Assembly: GCA_005885555.1 (NCBI GenBank)
Contig: VAWN01000014.1
Span: forward strand, 19,108 to 62,286
Direction: 5' to 3'
DNA length: 43,179 bases
Origin: Actinomycetota bacterium
Lineage (GTDB): Bacteria; Actinomycetota; Actinomycetes; Mycobacteriales; Micromonosporaceae
Shown here: positions 1-8,544 of the stretch, piece after piece
Numbering within the stretch: position 1 is the first letter of the stretch
How the letters are laid out: each line of letters opens with the position of its first letter
Notes under the pieces: generated by a model
What the model was told of the DNA's origin: nothing
What the model saw: only the letters and a program-made list of their open reading frames with translations
Databases searched by the model: none
Made by a program: the position numbers and the translations under genes

Positions 1-230
1 TGCACGGCGACCACCTCAACTGGCTGCGCGACCGGCTGTCGATCCTGCTGGTCTGCGGGCAGGGCCAGTGGGAGGACACCACCGGCGCGCTGGACTCGAC
101 CAGGCGGATCGCCGGGGTGCTCGCAGACAAGGGCATCAAGCACGAGCTGGACCTGTGGGGGTACGACGTCCCGCACGACTGGCCGTCCTGGCGCCGGCAA
201 CTGGCGTACCACCTGCCGCGGTTCTGTTAG
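1..230 (+). CDS. C-terminal end of an esterase / alpha-beta hydrolase (partial)
   Basis: The reading frame is open from base 3 to a TAG at 228-230 and encodes 75 residues ending HLPRFC. The fragment has the look of the last strand-helix units of a putative esterase of the Esterase D/PF00756 type: a strand SILLVCGQGQWED, a helix ALDSTRRIAGVLADKGI, and then GYDVPHDWPSWRRQL, where the conserved H-D-W region normally carries the catalytic histidine. The nucleophile lies off the left edge, so activity cannot be judged. The stop is 8 bases before the next start, so it is very probably the first gene of an operon with the two ligase-type genes downstream. The family assignment rests on recall of the pattern and is moderate. 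Confidence 0.7.
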   Translation, partial: HGDHLNWLRDRLSILLVCGQGQWEDTTGALDSTRRIAGVLADKGIKHELDLWGYDVPHDWPSWRRQLAYHLPRFC

Positions 231-238
231 GGGGAGTC

Positions 239-1486
239 ATGTCCGACGTTGAACACCTCATCGGGTTGCTGCTCGGCACCGAGGACGACTGGCCGCGCGC
301 GTTCGAGACGCTGCTCCGGCGGCTGGGGCCGGTGTCCGACGACGCCGGTGACAGCCACGCGCTGCGCTCGGTGCGGGTCACCATCGAGCCGTTCAACCTG
401 CGGTACCAGCCGCGGCACTCGCTGGTCATCGACCGGCTGGCGTACTGGTACTACGTCCCGCGGGAGTGGCTGAAGAAGGTCGCCATGATGGACGACGTCT
501 ACCTGCTCAACAGCCCGTTCACGTTCCAGTCGATGGAGAAGCACACCGCCTACTGCGCGATGATGCGGCTGGGCCTGAAGGTGCCGGACACCGTGCTGGT
601 GCCGTACAAGCACCCGGTGGACAACGCCCGGTGGGCGTACACGGCCAAGCGGTACAACCAGCCGTTCGACCTGGACGAGGTGGCGGGCACGCTGGGGTAC
701 CCGCTGTACATGAAGCCGTTCGACGGCGGCGCCTGGGTCGGCGTGTCGAAGATCCGCAACAGCGACGACCTGCACCGCGCGTACGACGCGTCCGGCGAGC
801 GGCTGATGCACCTGCAGCAGTCGGTCGAGGGGTACGACGTGTTCGCCCGGTCACTGTCGATCGGGCCGGAGACGATGGTGATGAAGTTCCGGCCGGAGCT
901 GCCGATGCACGAGCGGTACGCGGTGCAGCACGACTTCCTGAGCGCGGACACCGGGTTCGAGGTGGTCACCATCTCCCGGGTGGTCAACGCGTTCTTCCGG
1001 TGGGAGTTCAACTCCTGCGAGACGCTGGTCCGCGGTACCGACGTCTGCCCCATCGACTACGCCAACGCCTGCCCGGACGTGGCGCTGACCTCGCTGCACT
1101 ACTACTTCCCGTGGGCGATGGCGGCGCTGCTGCGGTGGAGCGTGTACTGCGTGGTGACCGGGCGCAAGCCGCGGCTGGACACCGACACCCGCAGGTACTT
1201 CGACATCGCCGACCGGACCGACCTGTCCTACACCGACAAGCTGCACGAGTACCGGCGGCTGGCCGACGAGTACTTCGAGGCCGACCGGTACGCCGAGTTC
1301 TGCGAGCGGCACCTGGGCCACGTCGACGACATGGTCTACGACTGGGTGCGCTCGCCGGATTTCGACACCCTGCTGCGGGACACCGTCCGGGCCACCTATC
1401 CGCCGCACGAGCACGACCGGTTCATCGCCCACTTCCGCGGGCTGATCGACCTCTGGATCAACGACCGGCCAGCCGCTGTGACCTGA
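239..1486 (+). CDS. ATP-grasp-type protein (putative amide-bond ligase)
   Basis: 415 residues from ATG 239, chosen because a strong ribosome binding site (GGGGGAG, 230-236) lies just upstream; a longer reading frame from 68 only shadows the previous gene. Residues 150-172 (LGYPLYMKPFDGGAWVGVSK) match the ATP-binding region of ATP-grasp ligases, with Lys159 in the nucleotide-binding position and the glycine loop after it. Further on, MVMKFRPELPMHERYAVQHDF fits the second half of the grasp. The product probably activates a carboxylate as an acyl phosphate and joins it to an amine; the substrates are unknown. It lies between an esterase and a GCS2 ligase, an arrangement I recall from other actinobacteria. 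The C-terminal 90 residues are helical and acidic and I do not recognise them. Confidence 0.75.
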   Translation: MSDVEHLIGLLLGTEDDWPRAFETLLRRLGPVSDDAGDSHALRSVRVTIEPFNLRYQPRHSLVIDRLAYWYYVPREWLKKVAMMDDVYLLNSPFTFQSMEKHTAYCAMMRLGLKVPDTVLVPYKHPVDNARWAYTAKRYNQPFDLDEVAGTLGYPLYMKPFDGGAWVGVSKIRNSDDLHRAYDASGERLMHLQQSVEGYDVFARSLSIGPETMVMKFRPELPMHERYAVQHDFLSADTGFEVVTISRVVNAFFRWEFNSCETLVRGTDVCPIDYANACPDVALTSLHYYFPWAMAALLRWSVYCVVTGRKPRLDTDTRRYFDIADRTDLSYTDKLHEYRRLADEYFEADRYAEFCERHLGHVDDMVYDWVRSPDFDTLLRDTVRATYPPHEHDRFIAHFRGLIDLWINDRPAAVT

Positions 1487-1499
1487 GCGCAACGACGCC

Positions 1500-1511
1500 T
1501 ACGCTGACGGT
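1500..1511 (+). promoter_or_regulatory. Possible -10 box of a leaderless promoter
   Basis: TACGCT at 1500-1505 fits the TANNNT -10 consensus and is followed by only 6 bases before ATG 1512. Transcription would therefore start at or next to the start codon. No Shine-Dalgarno sequence is visible before 1512, which fits a leaderless mRNA. There is no clear -35 element. Confidence 0.4.
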
Positions 1512-2975
1512 ATGGGCAGGGACGTTGAGCTGATCACCTTCAGCCGGGAGGACCGCACCCGGTACCGCGATAAGGTACGGCGCAACCTTGACGTGTTCAC
1601 CCGGATGCTGCGCGAGGCGACGTTCGAGACCGACGCGCCGCTGACCGGCATGGAGATCGAGCTGAACCTGGTCGACGGCGGCGGCGACCCGGTGATGCGC
1701 AACGCCAGCGTGCTGGGCGAGATCGCCGATCCGGACTTCGTCACCGAACTCGGCCAGTTCAACATCGAGATCAACGTACCGCCGCGGCAGCTGGCCGAGC
1801 GCGGGCTGACCGGGTTCGAGGAACGGGTACGGACGAGCCTGAACTCGGCCGAGGAGCGGGCCGCGGCGATCGACACCCACCTGGTGATGATCGGCATCCT
1901 GCCCACCTTGACCCGGGAGCACCTGACCAGCGAGACACTGTCGGCCAACCCGCGGTACGCGCTGCTCAACGACCAGATCTTCGCCGCCCGTGGCGAGGAC
2001 ATGCAGATCACCATCGACGGCGTGGAGCGGCTCGACGTGCTCTGCGACTCCATCGCGCCGGAGGCGGCCTGCACCAGCGCCCAGTTCCACATCCAGGTCT
2101 CCCCGGACAACTTCGCCGCGTACTGGAACGCCGCGCAGGCGATCGCCGGCATCCAGCTCGCCCTGGGCGCCAACGCGCCCTTCCTGTTCGGCCGGGAGCT
2201 GTGGCGGGAGACCCGGATCCCGCTGTTCGAGCAGGCGACCGACACCCGGGCGGTGGAGCTGAAGGCGCAGGGGGTGCGGCCCCGGGTCTGGTTCGGGGAG
2301 CGCTGGATCACCTCGATCTTCGACCTGTTCGAGGAGAACGTGCGGTACTTCCCCGCCCTGCTGCCGATCTGCGAGGACGAGGACCCGGCCGAGGTACTGG
2401 ACCGGGGCGGTACCCCGCGGCTGGCCGAACTGACCCTGCACAACGGCACGATCTACCGGTGGAACCGGCCGGTCTACGCGGTCGTGCAGGGCAAGCCGCA
2501 CGTACGGGTGGAGAACCGGGTGCTGCCGGCCGGCCCGACCGTGACCGACGTCCTCGCCAACGCGGCGTTCTACTTCGGCCTGGTCCGCACGCTCGCCGAG
2601 GAGGACCGGCCGGTGTGGACACAGATGTCGTTCAACGCGGCCGAGGAGAACTTCCACAGCGGGGCGCGGTACGGCCTGGACGCGTCGGTGTACTGGCCGG
2701 GCCTGGGCACCGTGCCGGCCGCCGAGCTGGTACTGCGCCGGCTGCTGCCGATGGCCGCCGAGGGGCTGGACCGCTGGGGCGCGCACCCGAGCGAGCGGGA
2801 CCGGTACCTGGGCATCATCGCCGGCCGGTGCCTGAACGGGCGCACCGGGGCGAGCTGGCAGGTGGACGCCTTCCACCGCGCCGGCGGCGACCGGCTGGCC
2901 GCGCTGCGGGCGATGCTCAACGAGTACCGCGAGCGGATGCACAGCAACGTGCCGGTACACGAGTGGCCGGCGTGA
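1512..2975 (+). CDS. Carboxylate-amine ligase, GCS2 family (glutamate-cysteine ligase homologue)
   Basis: 487 residues. The GCS2 fold (PF04107) is recognisable from TGMEIELNLVDG (about residue 46), ELGQFNIEINVPP (about 83), the region HIQVSPDNFAAYWNAAQ and ALGANAPFLFGRELW, and the C-terminal RVENRVLPAGPT. The family condenses the gamma-carboxyl of glutamate or another carboxylate with an amine using ATP. In mycothiol-producing actinobacteria such genes are usually not glutathione synthases, and the true substrates of this clade are unsettled. It follows the ATP-grasp gene by 25 bases and has no ribosome binding site, so it may also be read from its own leaderless promoter. A GC-rich stem-loop begins on its stop codon. 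Confidence 0.85.
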   Translation: MGRDVELITFSREDRTRYRDKVRRNLDVFTRMLREATFETDAPLTGMEIELNLVDGGGDPVMRNASVLGEIADPDFVTELGQFNIEINVPPRQLAERGLTGFEERVRTSLNSAEERAAAIDTHLVMIGILPTLTREHLTSETLSANPRYALLNDQIFAARGEDMQITIDGVERLDVLCDSIAPEAACTSAQFHIQVSPDNFAAYWNAAQAIAGIQLALGANAPFLFGRELWRETRIPLFEQATDTRAVELKAQGVRPRVWFGERWITSIFDLFEENVRYFPALLPICEDEDPAEVLDRGGTPRLAELTLHNGTIYRWNRPVYAVVQGKPHVRVENRVLPAGPTVTDVLANAAFYFGLVRTLAEEDRPVWTQMSFNAAEENFHSGARYGLDASVYWPGLGTVPAAELVLRRLLPMAAEGLDRWGAHPSERDRYLGIIAGRCLNGRTGASWQVDAFHRAGGDRLAALRAMLNEYRERMHSNVPVHEWPA

Positions 2976-2999
2976 CCCGGGCCGGGCGAGGCCCGGGTC
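2974..2999 (+). terminator. Stem-loop terminator after the GCS2 ligase
   Basis: A perfect 10-bp inverted repeat (GACCCGGGCC / GGCCCGGGTC, 2974-2983 and 2990-2999) with a 6-base loop starts inside the stop codon. There is no T-run, as is usual for actinobacterial terminators. Confidence 0.6.
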
Positions 3000-3111
3000 C
3001 GCGCGAGCGGAGCGAGCGCCAACGCTCTTGAGGATTTTCGTGGGTCGGGTGCAGAAGCAACCGGCCAGCAACCGAACGTGACCCGACAGGCACCCTGAGC
3101 CGACCAAAGTA

Positions 3112-3138
3112 CTCCCTCGTCAGCCACTGACGAGGGAG
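3112..3138 (+). promoter_or_regulatory. Perfect hairpin covering the sigma-factor ribosome binding site
   Basis: Twelve bases (CTCCCTCGTCAG, 3112-3123) are repeated in exact inverted form at 3127-3138 with a CCA loop. The right arm contains the only plausible Shine-Dalgarno sequence (GAGGGAG, 3132-3138), five bases before ATG 3144. As RNA this would hide the ribosome binding site; as DNA it would be a 27-bp palindromic operator. Which of the two it is cannot be decided from sequence. Confidence 0.7.
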
Positions 3139-3143
3139 CGCCA

Positions 3144-4001
3144 ATGACCACCTGCACCGCCAGCCGCACCGGTACCGCCGTCACCGAGGAGCTCGTCCGG
3201 TCCCACCTGCCGCTGGTCGGGCACCTGGTGCGGGAGCTGCTCAGCCGGGTACCGGCGCACGTCAGCCGGGAGGACCTGCTGTCGGCGGGGATGGCCGCGC
3301 TGGCCGGCGCCGCGCGGGCGTTCGACCCGGACCGCGGTACCCCCTTCGGTGCCTTCGCCACCACCCGCGTGCGCGGCGCGCTGCTGGACGAGCTGCGCGG
3401 CCTGGACTGGGCCAGCCGCTCGGTGCGCGGCCGGGCCCGCCGCATCGACGAGGCGCAGCAGCGGCTGACCGCGGCCCTCGGCCGCACGCCGACCCGGCAG
3501 GAGCTGGCCGAGGCGCTCGGCGTCGCCGTGGCCGACCTGGCCGCGGCCGACGACGACGTGCAGCGCGCGGTGGTGCTGAGCCTGCAGGGCTTCGCCCCGG
3601 GTACCGCCGAGGACCTGGTCCCCGAGCGCTCCGCCGGCCCCGAAGACCTGATCCTGCACCGGGAGCGGATCGGCTACCTGCGCGACGCCGTGGAGGCCCT
3701 GCCCGAGCGGCTGCGTACCGTGGTCACCCGCTACTTCTTCGAGGAGCGCCCGATGGCCGAGATCGCGGCCGAGCTGGGGGTCACCGAGTCGCGCGTGTCG
3801 CAGCTGCGCGGCGAGGCGCTCGGGCTGCTGCGCGACGGCCTGAACACGCACCTGGACCCGGAGCTGGTGGCCGGGCCGGCCAAGCCGGCCGGCTGCGTGA
3901 CCCGCCGCCGGGAGGGCTACTTCTCGGCCATCGCCGCCGGGAGCGACCTGCGCACCCGGCTGGCGATGACCAACCTGCTCGCGATGCCCGTCGCCGGCTG
4001 A
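3144..4001 (+). CDS. RNA polymerase sigma factor, FliA/WhiG (group 3) family
   Basis: 285 residues. Region 2 runs from about residue 15 to 85 (LVRSHLPLVGHLV, DLLSAGMAALAGAARAFDPDRGTPFGAFATTRVRGALLDELRGLDW), region 3 from about 95 to 150 (LGRTPTRQELAEALGV), and region 4 from about 180 to 235, ending in the -35 recognition helix GVTESRVSQLRGEAL. This is the domain order of FliA/WhiG proteins, and DWASRSVR matches the WhiG-like DWIPRSVR. An extra C-terminal stretch of about 45 residues (after HLDPELV) is not part of the family core. No flagellar or anti-sigma gene is nearby, so a sporulation, motility or stress regulon cannot be assigned. Expression may be controlled by the hairpin over its ribosome binding site. 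Confidence 0.9.
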   Translation: MTTCTASRTGTAVTEELVRSHLPLVGHLVRELLSRVPAHVSREDLLSAGMAALAGAARAFDPDRGTPFGAFATTRVRGALLDELRGLDWASRSVRGRARRIDEAQQRLTAALGRTPTRQELAEALGVAVADLAAADDDVQRAVVLSLQGFAPGTAEDLVPERSAGPEDLILHRERIGYLRDAVEALPERLRTVVTRYFFEERPMAEIAAELGVTESRVSQLRGEALGLLRDGLNTHLDPELVAGPAKPAGCVTRRREGYFSAIAAGSDLRTRLAMTNLLAMPVAG

Positions 4002-4043
4002 GCCGGCGTCACCGGGCGCGCCGGCTGACCGGGCGCGCCGGCT
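4001..4043. terminator. Shared terminator and 17-bp tandem repeat between convergent genes
   Basis: AGCCGGCG (4001-4008) pairs perfectly with CGCCGGCT (4019-4026). The unit ACCGGGCGCGCCGGCT occurs twice (4011-4026 and 4028-4043). The repeat lies between the stop of the sigma factor and the stop of the convergent VOC gene and can terminate both. Confidence 0.5.
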
Positions 4044-4055
4044 CCAGCCGGGCTG

Positions 4056-4436
4056 TCAGCCCGCGTTTTGCCAGAGGCCGACCACGTTGCCTTCGGTGTC
4101 GCTGAAGTACGCGGCGAAGCCCATCTCGCCGACGGCCATCTTCGGTTCGACGACCGCGCCGCCGAGCTTCTCGACCTGCTGCAGGGTGCTTTCGATGTCG
4201 TCGGTCTCGATGGTCACGACCGGGGCGGTGAAGCGGCCCTGCCGCTGCATCATGCCGCCGTTGATGGCGCCCGGCTCGGTCGGTGCGCCGGTCTCGTCGG
4301 TGGCCGTCGTACCGATGAGCGTGTAGTTCATCTCCGGCATCGGGGTGACCTGCCAGCCGAACGCCTCCCGGTAGAAGGACTGCGCCCGCTCGACGTCGTC
4401 TGCCGGAATCTCGAAGTGCACGACTCGTCCAGTCAT
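4056..4436 (-). CDS. VOC (glyoxalase/bleomycin-resistance/dioxygenase) superfamily protein
   Basis: 126 residues, a single vicinal-oxygen-chelate module of two beta-alpha-beta-beta-beta units: GRVVHFEIPADDVERAQSFYREAFGW at the start and PVVTIETDDIESTLQQVEKLGGAVV, then AAYFSDTEGNVVGLWQ at the end. The metal-ligand positions (His7 and the Glu in TEGNVVGLW) are present. Proteins of this subgroup act on small electrophiles or bind antibiotics, or have unknown roles. It is transcribed alone, divergent from fdhA with 63 bases between the start codons. Confidence 0.85.
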   Translation of the reverse strand: MTGRVVHFEIPADDVERAQSFYREAFGWQVTPMPEMNYTLIGTTATDETGAPTEPGAINGGMMQRQGRFTAPVVTIETDDIESTLQQVEKLGGAVVEPKMAVGEMGFAAYFSDTEGNVVGLWQNAG

Positions 4437-4486
4437 TCGGGCAGTCTATGCCTCCGGTTCCGCTCGCGGTCGAGGGGTGATACGTC

Positions 4487-4499
4487 TAGATTCAGGGCC
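4487..4499 (+). promoter_or_regulatory. Possible leaderless promoter of the formate dehydrogenase operon
   Basis: TAGATT (4487-4492) fits a -10 box and lies 7 bases before GTG 4500, so the transcript would begin at the start codon. No Shine-Dalgarno sequence precedes GTG 4500 or ATG 4506. The -35 region is unclear. Confidence 0.4.
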
Positions 4500-7400
4500 G
4501 TGGGCATGCGCCGCCTGATCGAGAGCTGGCCGGTGTACCGGCAGTTGACCGGCATGGATCCGTTGGGCCGCGGCGCCGCGGTGAAGTCGGCCCGCTCGGC
4601 GGCGCTGACCGCGCGCACGCAGACCGCCGACACGGTGGCCCGCTCGGTGTGCCCGTACTGCGCCGTCGGCTGCGGTCAACGGGTGTACGTCAAGGACGGC
4701 GTGGTCACCCAGATCGAGGGCGATCCCGACTCGCCGGTATCCCGCGGCCGGCTGTGCCCGAAGGGTTCGGCGAGCAAAAGCCTGGTAACGAGCCCCGACC
4801 GGGTGCGCACGGTGCGGTACCGGCGGCCGTACGGCACCGGGTGGGAAGACCTCGACCTGGACACGGCGCTGGACATGATCGCCGACCGGGTGATCGCCGC
4901 CCGCGCGGCGCACTGGGAGGACCGCGACGCCGAGGGCCGGCCGCTGAACCGTACCCTGGCCATCTCCAGCCTGGGCGGCGCGACGCTGGACAACGAGGAG
5001 AACTACCTCATCAAGAAGCTGTTCACCGCGCTGGGCGCCGTGCAGATCGAGAACCAGGCCCGTATTTGACACTCCAGCACCGTTCCCGGTCTGGGGACCA
5101 GCTTCGGGCGCGGCGGCGCCACCACGTTCCAGCAGGACCTGCAGAACGCGGACTGCATCGTGATCCAGGGCTCCAACATGGCGGAGGCCCATCCGGTCGG
5201 GTTCCAGTGGGTGGTGGACGCCAAGCAGCGCGGCGCGAAGGTGATCCATGTCGACCCGCGGTTCACCCGGACGAGTGCGCTGGCGGACCGGTACGTGCCG
5301 ATCCGGGCCGGGTCGGACATCGCGTTCCTCGGCGGGATCGTCAACCACATCCTGTCGCGCGGGCTGGACTTCCGCGAGTACGTGCTGGCGTACACCAACG
5401 CGGCCACCATCATCACCAAAGACTTCCGTGACACCGAGGACCTCGACGGCCTGTTCTCCGGCTGGGATCCGGTGGCCGGCGTGTACGACCCGGCGAGTTG
5501 GCAGTACGAGGGGCATCAGGAGGACAGCCCGAGCGTCGCGGAGGTGGCCGCGCACAAGGAGGTCGCCGGAGGGCTGCGGCACGAGTCGCACGGTGCGCCG
5601 GTGGGGCGGCACACCCAGCGGGACGAGACGCTGCAGGACCCGCGCTGCGTGTACCAGATCCTCAAGCGGCACTACAGCCGGTACACCCCGGAGATGGTGC
5701 AGGAGGTCTGCGGGGTACCGCCGGACGTGTTCGCGGAGGTGTGCCGCGCCTGGACGGAGAACTCCGGCCGGGAGCGCACCACCTGCCTGGTGTACTCGGT
5801 CGGCTGGACCCAGCACAGCGTCGGCGTGCAGTACATCCGCACCGGGGCGATCATCCAGCTGCTGCTGGGCAACATGGGCCGGCCGGGAGGCGGGATCCTC
5901 GCCCTGCGCGGGCACGCCAGCATCCAGGGATCGACGGACATCCCGACGCTGTTCAACCTGCTGCCCGGGTACCTGCCGATGCCGCACCATGCGCAGCACC
6001 CGACGCTGGACAAGTGGGTGGAGGGCACCATCCACCAGGCGCAGAAAGGCTTCTGGGGCAGCGCGCGGGCATACTGCGTGAGCCTGCTCAAGGCGTACTG
6101 GGGCGAGAAGGCCACGCCGGACAACGACTTCTGCTTCGGGTACCTGCCCCGGCTGACCGGTGACCACGGCACGTACCAGCAGACGCTGGACATGATCGAC
6201 GGCAAGATCTGCGGGTACTTCCTGCTCGGGCAGAACCCGGCGGTCGGCTCCGCACACGGCCGGGCGCAACGGCTCGGCATGGCCAACCTCGACTGGCTGG
6301 TGGTGCGCGACCTGTACGAGATCGAGAGCGCCACGTTCTGGAAGAACGGGCCGGAGATCGAGACAGGTGAAATCGTCACCGAGGAGTGCCGCACCGAGGT
6401 GTTCCTCCTGCCGGCCGCCGCGCACGTGGAGAAGGAGGGTTCCTTCACCCAGACGCAGCGGATGCTGCAGTGGCGGGAGAAGGCGCTCGACCCGCCCGGC
6501 GACTGCCGCTCGGAACTGTGGTTCTTCTACCACCTCGGCCGGCTGATCCGGCAGAAGCTCGCGGGTTCGACGCAGCAGCGCGACCGGCCGATCCTCGACC
6601 TCGCGTGGGAGTACCCGACGCACGGGCCGCACGACGAGCCGAGCGCCGAAGCGGTACTGATGGAAATCAACGGGTACACGCTGCCGGACCGGCAGCCGCT
6701 GTCCGGCTTCAGCGAGCTGAAGGACGACGGCTCGACCGTGTGCGGCTGCTGGATCTACAGCGGCGTCTTCAAGGACGGCGTCAACCAGGCCGCGCGCCGC
6801 AAGCCGGGCACCGACCAGGACTGGGTCGCCAGCGAATGGGCTTGGGCGTGGCCGATGAACCGGCGCATCCTGTACAACCGCGCCTCCGCCGACCCGGACG
6901 GGAAACCGTGGAGCGAACGCAAGAAGTACGTGTGGTGGGACCCGGAACGCAATGAGTGGACCGGCTTCGACGTGCCGGACTTCGAGAAGACCAAACCACC
7001 GTCGTACCGGCCGCCGGACGGCGCCACCGGACCGGCCGCACTGGCCGGCGACGACCCGTTCGTCATGCAGGGCGACGGCAAGGGCTGGCTGTACGTCCCC
7101 AGTGGACTGATCGACGGTCCGCTGCCGACGCACTACGAGCCGGTCGAGTCGCCGATCCGCAACCCGTTGTACAAGCAGCAGTTCAACCCGACGCGCCGGT
7201 ACTACGACCGGCCGGACAACCCGCTGAACCCGGTGGGCAGCACCGTGTTCCCGTACGTGTTCACGACCAGCCGGCTCACCGAGCACCACACCGCCGGCGG
7301 GATGAGCCGGACGCTGGCCTACCTGTCCGAACTGCAGCCGGCGATGTTCATCGAGGTGTCGCCGGAACTGGCCGCCCTGCGGGGACTGCGCCCGCTCGAC

Positions 7401-7721
7401 TGGGCACACGTGGTCACCACCCGGGCGGTCGTCGAGGCGCGGGTACTCGTCACCGACCGGCTGCGGCCGCTGCGGGTGGAAAACCATGCGGTGCACCAGG
7501 TGTGGCTGCCGTACCACTGGGGCTACGCCGGGCTCGTCACCGGTGACGCGGCCAACGACCTGCTCGGCATCGCGCTGGATCCGAACGTGCTGATCCAGGA
7601 GAGCAAGGTGGGTACCTGCGACGTGCAGCCGGGCCGGCGGCCGACCGGCCGGGCGCTGCTGGCGTACCTCGCCGACTACCGGCGCCGGGCCGGCCTCAGC
7701 GAAGGGAACCAGCGTGGATAA
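4500..7721 (+). CDS. fdhA: Selenocysteine-containing formate dehydrogenase, catalytic subunit
   Basis: 1073 residues with one in-frame UGA (5067-5069, residue 190) that must be read as selenocysteine. The frame is continuous on both sides, giving NQARI-Sec-HSSTVPGL, the normal active-site context of molybdopterin formate dehydrogenases, where Sec ligates Mo/W. The N-terminal [4Fe-4S] site is CPYCAVGC with a fourth Cys in GRLCPKG. The remainder is the bis-MGD-binding region, including GSNMAEAHPVGFQW and a C-terminal molydopterin dinucleotide domain (NHAVHQVWLPYHWG). The enzyme oxidises formate to CO2 and passes electrons through FdhB to the membrane subunit. No twin-arginine signal is visible at the N-terminus. 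The start is GTG 4500 or ATG 4506. Automatic callers will cut this gene at 5069 and restart near 5160. Confidence 0.95.
5067..5098 (+). promoter_or_regulatory. Bacterial SECIS element (UGA plus stem-loop)
   Basis: After the UGA come exactly 18 bases and then GGTCT (5088-5092), closed by CCC (5085-5087) and GGG (5093-5095), with two unpaired or weakly paired T residues (5083-5084) below. In E. coli fdhF the GGUCU loop also begins 18 bases after the UGA above a three-pair stem and a bulged U. SelB binds this loop and delivers Sec-tRNA-Sec. Loop sequence, distance and bulge are all conserved. Confidence 0.9.
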
Positions 7722-8544
7722 CGCAGCCAGTCCCGCGGCCGCGTCCGGGTACGCCGACCCGCCGCGGCGGATGGGCTTCTTCACCGACACCAGCGTCTGC
7801 ATCGGTTGCAAGGCCTGCGAAGTGGCGTGCAAGGAGTGGAACGGGGTACCCGACGACGGGTTCAACCTGCTCGGCATGTCCTACGACAACACCGGCGGGC
7901 TGAGCGCGAACTCGTGGCGGGCGGTGGCGTTCATCGAGCAACCCGCGCCACCGAAGGCGCCGGACGGCGGCGCCGGTGACCTCCGCTGGCTGATGATGTC
8001 CAACGTCTGCAAGCACTGCACGCATGCGGCGTGCCTGGACGTGTGCCCGACCGGTGCGCTGTTCCGCACCGAGTTCTCCACGGTCGTGGTACAGGAGGAC
8101 ATCTGCAACGGTTGCGGGTACTGCATTCCGGCGTGCCCGTACGGCGTCATCGATCAGCGTGAGGGCGACGGCCGGGCGTGGAAGTGCACGATGTGCTACG
8201 ACCGGATCGGCGACGGGCTGACGCCGGCCTGCGCCAAGGCCTGCCCGACGCAGTCGATCCAGTACGGCCCGCTCGACGAGTTGCGCGGGCGCGCGGAACA
8301 GCGGCAGGCGAAGCTGCATGAGGCCGGCGAGACCAGCGCCCGCTTGTACGGCAACGATCCGGGCGACGGGGTCGGCGGTGACGGCGCGTTCTTCCTGCTT
8401 CTCGACGAGCCCGAGGTGTACGGGCTGCCACCCGACCCGGTGGTGACCACACGCGACCTGCCGAAGATGTGGCGTACCGCCGGCCTCGCCGCGCTCACCA
8501 TGGCCGCAGCCGTGGTGGCGGCGTTCGTCGGGAGGTCGCGGTGA
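7714..8544 (+). CDS. fdhB: Formate dehydrogenase iron-sulfur subunit
   Basis: 276 residues from GTG 7714, overlapping the end of fdhA by 8 bases. Four cysteine clusters are present: CIGCKACEVACK near residue 29, CKHCTHAACLDVCP near 105, CNGCGYCIPACP near 130 and CTMCYDRIGDGLTPACAKACP near 160. They are enough for four [4Fe-4S] clusters, as in FdnH/FdoH and other DMSO-reductase-type electron transfer subunits. A hydrophobic helix near the C-terminus (TAGLAALTMAAAVVAAFVG) probably anchors the protein to the membrane, as in FdnH. It carries electrons from FdhA to the NrfD-type subunit encoded next. Confidence 0.93.
   Translation: MDNAASPAAASGYADPPRRMGFFTDTSVCIGCKACEVACKEWNGVPDDGFNLLGMSYDNTGGLSANSWRAVAFIEQPAPPKAPDGGAGDLRWLMMSNVCKHCTHAACLDVCPTGALFRTEFSTVVVQEDICNGCGYCIPACPYGVIDQREGDGRAWKCTMCYDRIGDGLTPACAKACPTQSIQYGPLDELRGRAEQRQAKLHEAGETSARLYGNDPGDGVGGDGAFFLLLDEPEVYGLPPDPVVTTRDLPKMWRTAGLAALTMAAAVVAAFVGRSR

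Noticed and set aside
5067-5159. fdhA as a pseudogene with an in-frame stop
   Set aside because: The stop is UGA at the Sec site, the SECIS follows at the exact distance, and selA, selB, selC and selD are next to it.
4446-7877. A 1143-residue minus-strand open frame across fdhA
   Set aside because: It is the antisense of fdhA, rich in Arg/Pro/Val with no domain. Long antisense frames are usual at this G+C content. Similar long shadows across 1458-3107 and 26195-28678 were rejected for the same reason.
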